A stretch of 64,000 nucleotides of DNA from Punica granatum (GCF_007655135.1 NC_045127.1:16067001-16131000); one strand, 5' to 3'; positions 25,046-38,276 are shown, numbered from the stretch's first letter. A program made the numbers and translations. Notes: generated by a model from the sequence alone, not told the origin.

Positions 25046-25392
25046 TCTTTGTTCACAGGCATTGAGACCTTCATTGACATACTACACATTTGGTTCGGAG
25101 GCATTGCAAAACCTAGCCAAGGTACTTGCATGTCTTCCCTACATATCCCTAGTGTATTTGCTGACGTATCAACTGACTCATTTCGATATTTTGTTCATGA
25201 GTACTATGAATATTTTGGCAGGTAAGTGAGTGGATTTTGATGCATAAGTGGACGGTGGGAGACCTATGGAACATGTTGGAGGAGTATACATCCCAGAGAT
25301 TTAAGGAAGAAACGATGCTCGGATTCTTTTTGTGGCTCCTTCCTTCAGGTGATGATGATGCCATGACTCTCGACTCTATGGATACTACATAG
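18978..25392 (+). CDS. PARG: Poly(ADP-ribose) glycohydrolase
   Basis: Eleven exons: 18978-19229, 19883-20080, 20705-20808, 21393-21597, 21686-21790, 22310-22428, 23953-24096, 24463-24592, 24706-24900, 25059-25121 and 25222-25392. They join in frame at GT-AG sites to about 561 residues, close to plant PARG1. The enzyme removes poly(ADP-ribose) from proteins by exo/endo-glycosidic cleavage, in DNA-damage and stress responses. The family signature GGG-X7-QEE is intact: GGG at about 278-280 and QEE at 288-290, split by the exon 5/6 junction. Other conserved blocks are VDFANKYL, GAERFSSYTG, RTRFIAIDALC and TGNWGCGAFGGDP. The start was chosen because plant homologues begin ME-REDL; an in-frame ATG at 18927 would add 17 Cys-rich residues. 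Exon 8/9 residues (about 390-440) are poorly conserved, as in relatives. Confidence 0.93.
20557..20580. repeat. TA microsatellite in PARG intron 2
   Basis: A run of TA dinucleotides lies between PARG exons 2 and 3. Nothing further is seen. Confidence 0.85.
22709..22887 (+). other. Long imperfect hairpin in PARG intron 6 (MIR-like or MITE)
   Basis: Arms at about 22709-22791 and 22806-22887 pair along roughly 80 bases with about ten mismatches, several G-T pairs and one bulge, leaving a loop of 14 bases or so. Examples are GAGCCTCCATT with AATGGAGGCTC, GGAATCTCG with CGAGATTCC, ATGGCA with TGCCAT, and CAATTCTT with AAGAATTG. It lies on the sense strand of the intron. I do not recognise a known miRNA in either arm. 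A small foldback transposon would look the same. Confidence 0.6.
25005..25043. repeat. TA microsatellite in PARG intron 9
   Basis: An uninterrupted TA run ends 15 bases before the exon 10 acceptor. Variation in its length would move the branch point region relative to the acceptor. Confidence 0.9.
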
Positions 25393-28300
25393 AAAGTATT
25401 CCTTTTTTGGAATGTTTGTGGTCTTCCGGTCTTTAGGTTTTGCTTCGTTCTTTTATCATTAACCTTAACACCTCGAGTAGTAGGGAAAAGGTTCAACAAA
25501 TGCAATTGTGCTTGTTTCGATTTCATTGAAATTCAGATGGGTAAATTGTTGTCCGGTAGCAGGTTGCTTCCAAGCTCTTGCGTCTCTGCTCACAAAAATT
25601 GGTTTGAGTTCGGAAATTTGAAACTGAGAATTAGAATAACAATCGCTGCTTCATCTAAACCCCTGGATTTTAGGTCGAGGGAAGTATCATTGCACTAAAT
25701 GCCATTTAATCCTAGAAGAGATAATTCAAGAAGAACAAGTTAGGTAAACTCATGTAGTTATATCACAATTCTATTTTTGTAATGTGTCACGTGCTGAATT
25801 ATAAATCAATTTCCGAGGTAGAAGGCTCGATTATGTCTTCCTCAAATTGTTGTGGACTTGCTACATTTATCAAAAAGAAGAGTTTCACGGCATGATCGCC
25901 GCCGATTCAGAGGATTTGGCAAATGGTGAATATGAGGATAATCTCCATCCCGAATTTAGATGAAAAGAATAACATTTTCTTTTTCTGCCAAGGCATTTGA
26001 ATTTTGATGTAAGTAATTACTAATGGTTGTTTTTTGGTCAAGTGTACCTTGTCCATACTCTTTTCTTATCAATGAAAAATTCCAACACTTAGTTTAAAAA
26101 AATTATTTCGAAATAAAAAAAAACATATATTTATACATATATATATATATATGTATAAAGAGAAGAAGAAGGATGAACATGTCAGGAATGGTAGGGGAGA
26201 GAGAGGAGGGCCGCTGGGGGCGCCATCACCGCCCCTGGGCAAGTCACTGGTGGCATTTGTTACAATTAATGTTGTGGCAGCATCTATATATTATATAAAT
26301 CAAGTTTTGACACCGTGCGTTGCGCGAGTTTTACAAATAAAAATTCGTAGTGTAAAAATTTAAATTTACATTTATAAAATTAGAAATGAAATTCAACAAT
26401 AATGATTTTATGGATTATGTATAAAATATATCACATATGCTCTATTAATTTTAATATTACAAATTTTAAACTTTTGATAACGAACAATTATTCTCGAGAC
26501 ACAAAATATAAATATAATGCATAAGGAAGAAAAACTATTCATTAATCTTATCTTGTGAATAAATTTGTATTATTTAAATATTTTTAGTGAGACTGAAAAA
26601 TTAAAATTTCTATTAAAGTTCAAAAAATGGTAAGAGTTTGCATAATCAAATTTCACGGTGGGAGAAAATTACACGATTTGAATAATTTTTTGGGACCCTT
26701 GATTCATAATGGTATTTGATAAACTACTTCGTCCTATGTATACTCTCATGGATTATGCCAACAGAAATTATACTTAAAGAATTGGAAAGAAGTTACACTA
26801 TAATTAGAAATAAACCAGATATAAGGTGCCGCATGAATTTTGCTCAATAAAGAAGAAACCCAAGCCAAGAATCATATTGAAGGTTGGCAGAATAGCCTCT
26901 CAACTTGCCAATGGTTAATGAGCGCATAAGCTCTAAATCCAACTTATACATAGATTTTCATGCAATTAAAGTGATTTAGAATTAAATGATCATAATGATA
27001 CCGTTAGTTTTAGTTGCTACGTATTTACTATTCTTTTTATTAACTGCATTGATGGTACAATTTAGATTGGAATGATTGAAAGATATTTTATGTATATTTT
27101 ATTGCAGAAAGTTTTAGAAAATTTTAAGTCACAATGATAATTAACGTGAAATTGGTCTGACCTCTGAATTAATTTTGAGTATTTCAAAATATCAATATTC
27201 TAACTTTTAAATGTTTATTGAATTTGCGCATATATTAATACCTACTAGTTATATATATATACAAAATAATTTTTTATCAATATATGATGAGCTTTTGTTT
27301 CAAAAATATTGAAATAGATTTTTCTATTAATGATATTTTTTTTGTTGTATATGACAATTTTCCTAGTCCTACTTTTGTTTGTGTTTAATGACTAAATAAT
27401 TTTTTTATCATATGTGATCTATTTTTATTTAAAGATATTAAAATATATTTTCTTGAGTATTGATCAATAAAATTACCAATTTAGCCCTACTAATTGGATG
27501 GGAAGAACTTTCTACAGACAATTTTTATATAACTTTTTTCACGTTCTCTGAGAAGAATATATTTATATTGATATTGATACATGCATGATATCATATAATT
27601 AATAGGTGAAAAAACTTATGCTAAACATTATATATGGGATATTATATTAGTAATAGGTGAATAAATCTATATAAAATAATAAAAGTCGGATTAAAACGTT
27701 GGGAAGTGCCATCTAGGACGAAGCATATCTCTAGATGCGAGACTTTTCTAATCACTGCCAACGAGAACATAACAATTGGCATGATATCGTGTTGCAATCT
27801 TAGTATAGAAGTCGAAAAAATTTAAACTCATAAAAAGTTATAAGAAGTATATTTATTTTGAATGATATTAGAATGAACGGCCTAAGGCTAGCCAATAGCC
27901 ATTATCTATATATATATATAGCCATGATGTATATACAGTCATAATATTACAATTGTTTACATGTTTACACAATATCGAATAATATCCAGGATTATTCCCT
28001 ATTATATATAATTAATTTTATAATATATTGAACTTGATTATTGTAGGCTTATAGAGTGTCATGTTCGAGAGAAAAAAATCCATTTTTTAACTCCACGGTC
28101 TTTGGCATAGAGGAAAATTTAAGCATGAAAAATTCTTCACCGACTGTTTTGAATGGAAACTAAGGTGCGGATTTGGTACCATACGACCGCTGATCATCTT
28201 GAGTTTAGTAAAGATGATTCTATATTAACCGGAGATCAAAATTTTTGTTCAGACAGCTAATAACTATCTCAATTTACGAGAGATATATAATAAAATAACT

Positions 28301-30807
28301 ATCTATGCTATATAATATATGCGATCTGATATATTGTTTATTGCTCTTTTTTTTATTAGATGAATGAAATAAAATATACTCACCGAGGGATTTTTTGAAT
28401 TAGGAAGATATATATCTAATTGTTCTCTTAGTTGATTGAGTACCAATATCTCAAGACAAGAAATTGCATCTATCAAATATTATATTATAGATATGCAGGA
28501 GAATAAACAAAAATCATTTATATAAAAGTCATAATGAATATTCGCAACACCTCTAGTCTGCGCATATACGCGGGCTGGTTCGTCTAGTTTATGCTAATTC
28601 ATCTTTTGATAGAAGTGACACTTTTCATTGGATTTATCATGCTTTTTACATGAGATATATATTTATTGATGATAACAAAAATAAAATATTTAAAATTTAT
28701 GCCTTATTTTAATTTATGGTATATTAAAGAATTTTACATAAGACATAAATTTTTCATATTTTAAACAAAAAGCAGATCATAAAACACAAATTTAATGATA
28801 TCAAAAGAATTTTCATAATGGCACTTGATAAACTACTTTGTCCGTGCAACGCGCGTATATCAACTTGTTAAAGTAAGATGTTTGAAGAGAAGTAATGTTA
28901 ACTAAGAGAGAGGGGTGACCGGGAAGAGAAAATTGGGATGTAAGATGGATAGAAAGAAGGTTAGTTTATTTTTGGGATCTTACTATTTTATGCTTCATCT
29001 GCGTGACCATAAATCCAAGCATATGTAAAGATAAGATCTGAAAGGAAAAATTAGATAAACAAATTTTCTTCTCACATACAAATTTATATAAAGGAAAATT
29101 AGACAAACAACTTTCCTTCTCACATATAAATAAGAATATATTTATTTTTTTTGCCCATGTGTTGCGCAAATAATTTTGTGCAGAAATTTATTTTGAATTT
29201 TTAATTAAGAAGAGATATTATAATTTGTAGGCCTTTACGAATATAATATAGTTTTCGATCTCAAACAAAATATAAAAATAATATAGAGGGAAAATGGTAA
29301 AATTATTAATAATCCATATGTCAATCACTTGTCGTCAAATCCTCAATAAATAAATATATTCATCCTTTTTATTAAATAAATATTAATTTATACTTATAAA
29401 CTTAAAATTAATTTAATTTTTTTAATAATTATCTAAACTAAATTAAGTAAAACTCTCATCTAAGTGATTTGATCATTTTATCTAAAACTTAATATATGGA
29501 ATGTCAGTTATAATAAATGTGCACAAACAAATAGTGAGTTTAAGAATTTTGATAGGCTCTAAGATTATTATTCTTTCATAATATAAAACTAACAATTTCA
29601 CCTAAAAGTATTAAAAATTTGAATTCATTTTTCTTATAAATTAAATTGTCGATTTCAATAACGTATATATTACATGAATTTCTTAATTAAGAACTTTTAA
29701 TATATATTCTTATTTACTGCATAACTTTTTACATGTTAATATAAATTATAAATCATACTAATTATTGTTTTCATATTTAAATTCTTATAATAATTCCAAT
29801 TCATGCATTTGTCCATTTTTAATCATTGAATGATGATTCGTATATACACCTTCTCTTGCTACCACTGTATATGGTAAAATGTCACATTCTTTTTCGTATG
29901 CAGGAATCATCCAAAGTCATGTTTTTTACATTAAACAGGAACATGCTTGGTGAATTGCTCTAATCTCTCTACTAGCATGACACCTATCCGTTTGATGGTG
30001 TCTTGATTTTGCTGGGCCCTGTACCTTTTATTGCAGGGATGAGGAAGCTATGAAGATCGGACTGAAATGTTTCTCCGTATCGTAGATCTTGTGGAGGCGA
30101 GCTTCTATGCAGGCAACCCAAACAAGAGGTTGGGGTTGCTGAATTGATAATATATATTAGATTTACAGTCGATAATTGCCCCTTTCATTGACTTAGGTTT
30201 CTTTGAAGCTGGGTATATTTTAGTGCCGTGCTAGGGGATTTGCTATTAGGCATTCCGAATTTGTTGGAAATATTTTGTACATTCAAAAACTAATATGGAA
30301 AGCCAAATAGCATTACGATTTGCCAAAAATATAGTACTATATGTTTGAAAGTTCTTAGGGATATTATCCGATACTCTTATGTAATTATTCTATTATTTTT
30401 ATTTTCCCCGAGCTTAATTATATTTGCCAATTGGATGTGTCCAGACAAGAAGAGATTCTTGCTATGGCTATTAATGTTGGAAGGGTTGTAGAATAAAGTC
30501 GGCTAAATGTTTACAAATTTCAAGTAGAAAATTTTCATGAAATGTTAGAAAGTAAGATAAATATCCTAACTGTAATACAAATATTAGTTTTTTGAAAGTC
30601 GTATAACAAAAAAAATAAATATTCAATAAAATATTATTGTCATATTCCACTTGATACCGGTATGATACCCGGTGCTAGGCACTACAACATCATCTTATTT
30701 TTCATTATTGTTAACAATATTTAATTTTATAAGTTGATTAATAATAATTTTCAAAATTTAATAAACTCATAGTAGTTTTGATTTAACGAACTTAACAGTA
30801 GAAATAA

Positions 30808-31105
30808 TTAAGACAATAAAGGGAGAATATAATTCAGTTTACTCAAAAGAATTCTTAAAAAGTTCAAATAATAAAAAATTCAAGAAGTGATGAAAAAATT
30901 CTTAAGACAATAAAAGGAGAAGATAATTCAATTTACTTAGAAGAATTCTTAAAAAGTTCAAAGAGAAAAAATTCAAGAAGTGATGAATTAACTTTTAAAA
31001 ATTCTTAAGATAATAAAGGGAGAAGATAATTCAGTTTACTTAGAAGAATTCTTAAGAAGTTCAAAGAAGAAAAAAATACAAGAAGTGAAATTAAATTTTA
31101 AAATT
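30808..31105. repeat. Tandem repeat of about 95-103 bp, three copies
   Basis: Each copy starts AAGA(C/T)AATAAAGGGAGAA, then AATTCAGTTTACT, AAGAATTCTTAA and AATTCAAGAAGTGA. Copies start near 30810, 30904 and 31007. It is non-coding. Confidence 0.8.
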
Positions 31106-31983
31106 CTTTTTTCAAAAAAATGATAAGCAATTTAAAAATCAAATAAAATAATTTAAAATATACATTATCTAACTATGAAATAAGTAAATGTGACAAAGTC
31201 AACTAAAGTTTATTATTTTGTATGGTAAAGTTTAGAGAAAAAGTGAACCTATATATTATAATATTTTCTTCATAGTTAAGTAAACATATATATTACTATA
31301 TTATTATTTACTTCATTGTTAAGTAATGTATATATTATTGCATTATTTTATATAAAAATTTTAGAACAAAATTTATAATTTTATATACTAAAAATAAAAT
31401 TCTTAATTTGCATAATAAAATGAAATAGTCTCGATTAGTTAAAGAAGATGATATGGAAACCTGTTTCGTGAACATATAACTGGGAGAAAATAGCATATGA
31501 GGCAAATAAACATACATTTCTCGATTTTCGCTTTTCTGTATTTTGGTGAGAAATGTAATGAGGAGAATCGAGCAGAAAAAGAGAAGGTAATGAGACCGAT
31601 TAAATTTATTTTTTCGTTTTACGAATTAATAATATATTTATTTTTAATTTCATATCGCCTAAAGACGAATTGTTTTTTCTTTTTCTTATTTTATTCGTTA
31701 AAGATTACTATAATATAATATATAATATAATTTTAAAATAATTTAGAACGAATAACAATCGTGAAAGTACATAATTATTTTCCCACTCTCTAGGATATTG
31801 CCCGAAGCTGAAGAGTTATATTAGTCTTTATAGATATATATAGATGAATCATATGATTCAATAAGCTGTACATGTTTTGCCTTCATTTGTTATGAGAAAG
31901 TGATTTCTAAATTTAATTTGCAACCATTAATTAAAAAGACAAAAATGCAAACGCCTGCGTAACGTATGGGCTAAATGACAAGT

Positions 31984-32020
31984 AGAAGAAGAAGAAGAAG
32001 AAGAAGAAGAAGAAGAAGAG
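31984..32020. repeat. AGA/GAA microsatellite
   Basis: About twelve AGA units stand directly upstream of a GC-rich island (32025-32190). The same layout, a purine run followed by a GC-rich island, recurs at 26150-26250 and 17575-17650. Confidence 0.9.
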
Positions 32021-32673
32021 AGAGGGACTCGACCTTTCTTGGATGGTGGTGGGTTGGGGTCGGGCACGACTCTGTCAAGACATTATCTTGCCTATCTCCC
32101 TGAGGACAAATTGACTAGTCTAGGCGGTAATGACCGGTGTTGCCCTCCCACGGCTGCCCCTTGCTCGGTTGCCCCCTCTTCGGTCTTCTTGTCATTTTAT
32201 TTCTTATTTTTTAATCAATTTTCTCAATTTTGTATTCTCTATTTTTTTTCATTTTTTTGAAATTATAAGCTAAAGAAACTTAGAACTAGTCATCAACAAA
32301 ATTATTTTGAAAGCACGTTGCATAAATTATTATAAGTATGATTTTTTCCTATATTTAGGAAAGAGCAAAGTTATTGTTAAAATTAATCCGAAAAAACAAA
32401 CAATTGTTATCACATCTATTCACTAGGAGACTTTGCGGAATCGATGATTTCTTGTTATGGGGGAGCCAATTCACTCATTCCTTCCATTGGGTTTGGAGTC
32501 TAGAAATGGAAACAAAAATAGAAATCAGATTGAGGTGGGAAAGGGACGAAATTGTAAACCAAAAAACAAAATTTTCATTTTATCTGATTTAATAAGGAAA
32601 GGAAGTTTAGTGTATTTGTTTTTGTCCAGTTCACTGGGACATTGTCTACGAATTAGAATTAGCTAGATGAAAG

Positions 32674-32695
32674 GCCCGCACAATACGCGGGCTAG
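32674..32695 (+). mobile_element. Helitron-like 3' end: hairpin with terminal CTAG
   Basis: GCCCGC at 32674-32679 and GCGGGC at 32687-32692 form a perfect six-base stem with a seven-base loop, running into CTAG followed by T. A GC hairpin close to a CTRR end before T is the hallmark of Helitron 3' termini. The stem is closer to CTAG than usual and the matching 5' TC end was not found. CATATACGCGGGCTGG near 28565, also before CTAG, may be a relative. Confidence 0.4.
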
Positions 32696-33299
32696 TTGCT
32701 CAGGTTGAGGAAATAATCATTGAATAGTATTGGGACGATAATTATAAAAAATAATTTAGATAGACAACAAAGTGAAAAAATAATAGTCAACAAAGAATAT
32801 ATTCCTTAGGATTTAAAGGGGCAAAAAAATATATATATACACAAAAAAACAGTGATTTCCAGAATTATTACACCCCAATAAAATTTAAATTTCCATCTCC
32901 ATATAAGTCAATAAGTAAAATAATATTTGTTGAAATCAATCATATCTAAATTTTTACAATATCAGATAATTATTGCAAGTCAATTGTAAGATTTATCTAA
33001 AATATAAACTTCACATTGAAAAAGTTTTACTCCATTTTTCGTATTATTGGTGTAAGGACTACCTTCCAAGAGCAGTCGATTGTGTACGCAATTGGAAAAA
33101 AAAATATGTTAAATTTTTAAGGTGTTGCAACAAATACCCATATTCATTAGCCTCTATATGTAGCTGTGTTCGGATTCTTTGTAAGGCAAATCCAATTTTC
33201 TTGTTTTTCCAGAGAATCAGAGAATTTTTTTTTTCCATTCAAATTCTTAAGGGTTCTTTTGGTAATAGCTTGCGTATAAGGACTTCGTGGCAATAGAGA

Positions 33300-34140
33300 T
33301 AAACATACAAATGAATGTCTAATTAAACCAAATCGATGACTTCATTCGAGTAGGAGATGGATATACAATCTTAGTCATAAGCAAAACAAAATAATACAAA
33401 CTCAAATCAAGGTTACACACGATGACCTACACTGCTTTCCATCTCGCAAGCATAGTTTAGACTTAGTCAAGCAAGATCTGAGGTTGTCTGTGTCGAAGAT
33501 AGAGGAATGCACCGCTTTGAGATGCTCTAAGCAAATATCCGTGGGATGATGACAATTCCTCTGGATCACAGACTAATAGAAGTCGTGACTGTGTTGTTGA
33601 GGATAGATTGTACCGCTACAGACTTCGAACCTGATCGTTAAGGGAGAACTTTTATAGCTATAAGTTTTAATGATACTAAATCGTACTTGTAAGGATATGC
33701 TTAGCTAATTGATAACTAACTGATAATTGAAATATACACTTGAGTTTCTGTGTTGAAGTCGAGGTCCTTTCTTTATTGGGATTTGTTGGTATTTATATAG
33801 ATTTTCCCTGCTCCCGAGCAGTTATCACCATTTTCTCAGTGAGTTGAGAACATGGGTAGAGCAGTTACAGAACTTGCCATACTCCTCTCGCATTCTTTTG
33901 GCGCTTTTTTTTTTTTTCTCATGTTCTTTAGTTTTCGAGCTTATCCTTTGATGATGTGGCTCTTGATTATGTGTATCGCTCTTTCGTTAACCCAACTTCC
34001 TTTGTGGATGCTTAGTACGACGTCGTGGTGACCACTCACTCTTTAATCCGTGCGATGCTCAGAGTGGCATCGCAGTGATCATTCATTAATCTATAGGAAC
34101 TCATTGCCTTAGACCGCGTCCTTATGTAATTCAGTAATTG
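33300..34140 (-). mobile_element. Possible solo LTR
   Basis: A stretch less AT-rich than its surroundings contains, on the minus strand, CTATATAAATACC (about 33792-33804), a strong promoter-like TATA sequence, without any associated gene. Composition and promoter resemble a retrotransposon LTR without internal coding region. The ends and target duplication were not fixed, so this is tentative. Confidence 0.3.
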
Positions 34141-34162
34141 CGACTTTGATTGGTGCAAAACG

Positions 34163-34432
34163 GCGTGTTTGGTTTTAGAGTTAAGTAGAGTTGAGTTTTG
34201 ATTTTAATTGGTTTATAATGATTGTGTTGTTGAATTATGAGAAAAAGTATAAAAAAGTAATGAATAGTTGAGATAATTTAATATTAAAAATTGAATTGAG
34301 TATAATGAAGTTGTATATGAGTTTATATATGAGGCTTACCTTTTTGAATTGGAAGAGTTGATTTTTATTGTGTAGTAAGTAAAATTAAAGTTAGAGTTAA
34401 AATTTTAAAATCAAATTGTAAAATCAAACCGG
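34163..34432. mobile_element. Small dispersed repeat, copy 2 of 3
   Basis: Starts GCGTGTTTGGTTTTAGAGTT and ends TTAGAGTTAAAATTTTAAAA then TCAAACCGGG; the first and last ~18 bases are inverted relatives. The middle matches copies at 16186 and 36997. No coding capacity. Confidence 0.65.
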
Positions 34433-36996
34433 GTTCAGTCATTTTGCCTTCATCAGAATATTTGTTCTGTTTTTTATTGAATGCAATGTTTTATGAGGTA
34501 TTAAAACCTTGTCGCCTGTTTCCGCTATGATGACATATTGCGGTCTAGTTTAGCTAGTATGAGACATTATTTTTATTTACAAATTAGTCTTCAAATTCAT
34601 ACGTACTTACGAGATTGCAGCCGAACACGAGACCCAATAATATGTTGCCCTCCTGAAGTTTTAGGATCTCTCATGTTTTGCTCTAAAAATTATGATTTTT
34701 AAACTTTTGCCCCTACATTGCCCCCAAATTTATAACTATATGTAATTTTTATCCTATGTTGTCCCGATTTTGCCCCTATACTGTGAATATTTCAAGAAGT
34801 AATACATTTGGTTCATTACTTTGCTCCCGCTGAAAGAAGTTTGGGCTCCGTCCTTGAATGTACACTTATCCAAGAGAGCGCAACCAAGCAAAAGAAACCC
34901 AAATAACTGGAAAAGATACCTACCAAAACAATTGATCTATAAGGACAATGGGGCAGCTTGAGGTTTAGATTAGGAATGGACAAAATTCTCCCCTTCAAGT
35001 CAGCAACAATCTTAAAAAGATACACGTCACCCGATTGTTGATAACTTTTATGACTTGGCACGAAATTGTGACACTTGTCACGTCCTTATTGGTGATCACT
35101 TAAAAGGACACACTTGTCATAGTTTTATATCAATGAACAAAAAAAACATTTCTAATTTGCACGAATATTTTTAATAATTGCCTAATGGAAAATGCTAATA
35201 TATGGTCTGATGTATTAAGTCGTAAGCTCTTCCATAATCATGATGAATGTCTCTCACTCTCACGCTAGATTTTTAGTACGGTACCACTGCATGTGTGAAT
35301 ACTCAAACCCCGTTCCTCAACAATTTTGCCTTCATCAAAGCCCATTGAACATAATCCTTGAAATCCACTTCTCCTCAATCTCTACCTACCCCAAATTTAT
35401 TAAGATATAATTACGAAATAAACTCGGAAGAATGATAAGATGGGGAACATACTCTCTTTCAATTGGTCCCAATTACATACTTTGGAATTCTGGTTTGGCA
35501 GTAACCCTCAGCAAGGAAAATACTGATATATAGATCAAATCACTCCTAAAGAATTGAAGTAAAAGAAAAAATAATTTTAATTTCAACAGAGATGTGTATA
35601 AGATCGGAGACGGGATGCCTACCAAGCATTGATTACGTTCTCAATCGTTTAATCTTGCATCTTTACAAAAAGTCCATCCAAAAGTTCAAACAAATCTTAG
35701 CTCACTCTATTAAGATTTTACAAAAGCATAATTACCACTCAATACATAGTACATGTCTAACAATATATAATATACATATATATATATATATATATAGTGT
35801 AGCTGATTAGGAGCATCAGCTCATCTTTGAATGCTCCATTGGAAGTCAAAATTCATTCGAAAACCTCAACTTTTACATAATTTGTTTTAGAAGAAAAGTT
35901 CTTCTTCCTTAAGAAATTGGCAAAATGTTAAGTTTGTATTTCTACATTATAGATAATAATAATAATATTAATAACATTTAATTCAATATGAATTCAAAGT
36001 ATAAATATGTGAATTATGGTCTTCCCTTTCGATTTTTAAACGTGACATGGGGCATGGTATTGCATCACTTGTCAGTCATTATTAGTCGTGTCACAATATG
36101 TTATGCAACGCAAGTACTCCTCCGTCCTACATGGCATTTCAAGACGCATCGTTCCAACTTTGGATAATCAATATATCAATATATAAAAGCGAAAGAGCGG
36201 AATTGTAAGAGCTCTATTTGAGAACTTTTAACTCTTGGTGAAATATCGTTGGTTACTCGGATCATCCTATTCGAAAATCCTCTGCTCATGATAATGCATC
36301 TCTTGGGTTGCTCCATTCGTGGACATTCGTCGTATATTATAGTTACATCGTCTCATCATACTTTTCTACATTCCATGTCTATAAGATATCGAGGCATGCA
36401 TCCTCCTAATTACTTCTCGGGCAAACCAAGAAATTTTGCTTTCGGGAAGTCAGAGGATACCCTTTTTTAAGCTCTCTTCTTCTTTTTCTCTAGCATGTCT
36501 CCTAATCTTCATTTTCTTGCATTGTTAAGTACTCTTGCTTACCGTTCTGTCTCTTCTCTCTATACAACACTCTCTACCTCTATTTTCATTTTTCTCTATA
36601 TAGGCTCTTCGATCTATTTGTTTTGCCGCAACTGAGGTTGCAGGTTGATTGCCCTGTCAATTTGTCTCTCCCCAACCTTGCCTCAGATTCGGATTTGTTG
36701 TAGGTTGCTTGCATTAGAGGGTCCCTGCTCCTGTCAATGAACCGAATTCACAAGATAATCCCCGCCCTCAATTATTGGAAAATGATCATCTCCATTACTG
36801 CCTTTTGGATTTCTACGACAACAAAAACCATTTTTTTCTTGGCCTGAATACTTAGCCAGAATAATACTTCTTAGTTATTCTTCAATTTGTCAAGGAGATG
36901 GTAATTGCTATATATATGATATAAATATATAGTCCGCTTGAAGTTCATTACATCCAAGGAATTAACAGCTTGGTTTTGGTTTATTCTATTTGTTTA

Positions 36997-37252
36997 GTGT
37001 GTTTGATTTTAGAGTTAAGTAGAGTTGAATTTTGATTTTAATTGGGTTGTAATAATTGTGTTATTGAATTATGAGAAAAAGTGTGAAAAAGTAATGAATA
37101 GTTAAGAGAATTTAGTATTAAAAATTGAATTGAATAGTTAAAAAAATTGAAAAAAGAAGAAGTATTAAATTGTATTATTGACTTTTGTTATATAGTGAAT
37201 ATAGTTAAAATTAGAGTTAAAATTTTAAAAATCAATCATAAAACCAATCGGG
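36997..37252. mobile_element. Small dispersed repeat, copy 3 of 3
   Basis: Starts GTGTGTTTGATTTTAGAGTT and ends AAAACCAATCGGG. The body (TTATGAGAAAAAGTGTGAAA, then TATTAAAAATTGAATTGAAT) matches the other two copies. No coding capacity. Confidence 0.65.
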
Positions 37253-38023
37253 TAAGTGTTGCTTGGTTCTATAATTTTGTAGACAAATTTTTTTCCCCGG
37301 GTGAATTCGTTGACTAAGAATTTAATATTTTTTTTCTTTTAATGAAAATCAGATAATCCGCATGATCTTAATCTTATCCGGTGATTCTTTATGAGCTATC
37401 GGGATATGACGATTTGGATGCCGCACATCATCTTTTACAAACTTTTCCTGCCCTGAATTAGGCTTGCATGAGTAGATAAAAAAAATTTACATAAAACTCT
37501 AGAAAAAAGCAGCTATTTTTTTGATTTCCCTCCTCTTGTCCCTTAGAATAATGATTCCATATATCAGAAAATAGGATCCTCTCAATTAGACAACTATAAT
37601 TAGAGTACTCCGTTCCAATTCTGATTTCTCATTATCTGAAATGATCCAAATGGACCCTAACTGGCCACAATCGTAACTGGAAATTCAGTCTTGATTTTGT
37701 ACTTTTATTTGAATGGAAGCTCTGAAAATTCACGGTTTTGATAGATTCTTTTCCTAAACTTTGAGAAAATATTAAACGAGACTAATTTCAGAGTCCGCCA
37801 TACTATTTTCTAAAGTCCACAAAACCAATGTCTTTTTCTTAACATTTGATAGGAAGTTATACGCAGCACATTGACTTGTCAATCTCTTCGAATATTTCCC
37901 CAACGACCTTTGTACTCTTCAACGGTTCGACCTGTCAACGCGTCATCCTCATTGAACCGTCCACTCCTTTAATTTTTGTCTTCTTTTTTTTTTTTCTTTT
38001 CTTTTTTAATTTTTATTGATAAC

Positions 38024-38030
38024 TATATAA
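38024..38030 (+). promoter_or_regulatory. TATA box of the KEULE-like gene
   Basis: TATATAA stands about 250 bases before the start codon, after a T-rich stretch. The expected leader is pyrimidine-rich (CTCTCTCTTTCCCCCC). Inferred from motif and spacing. Confidence 0.6.
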
Positions 38031-38276
38031 ACACCATTTCTTTTATTTTCTATCTTCATAATTGAATAAATCAATATTTATTAAATCATTAACCCGTACG
38101 ATCCTCTCTCTTTCCCCCCTTGCCCTCTTCTACCCCTTTTGGCATTTTCTCTCTCTAACCTTCCTCAACTTCGATCACTCCACGATCCGCCCTCGTCCTC
38201 GGCCCATCCCACCCGTCGAATCTCTCGGAGGAGGAAAATCAACTGGGCAGAGGACAGCGAGTTCTTGGTCGGAGCC

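Larger units (their letters stand above)
25393..38023. other. Gene-poor AT-rich stretch with transposon debris
   Basis: The bases after 25392 hold the PARG 3' UTR. From about 26.1 kb no gene is recognised. What can be seen: a TA run near 26140; GC-rich islands with GCGTTGCGCG-type cores (about 26310, 28565, 28850, 29160, 32680) that resemble Helitron or other transposon ends; a shared block at 26700-26745 and 28810-28855 (TTGATAAACTACTT); a three-copy tandem repeat near 30.8-31.1 kb; a GAA run; a possible solo LTR near 33.3-34.1 kb; and two small repeat copies. Open frames are short and A/T driven. Confidence 0.6.

Noticed and set aside
32374..32592. 72-residue frame in the gene-poor region
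   Set aside because: No start context, no domain and AT-driven composition; most likely chance.
34816..35061. 81-residue minus-strand frame
   Set aside because: No recognisable domain, no splice partner found nearby; kept as noise.
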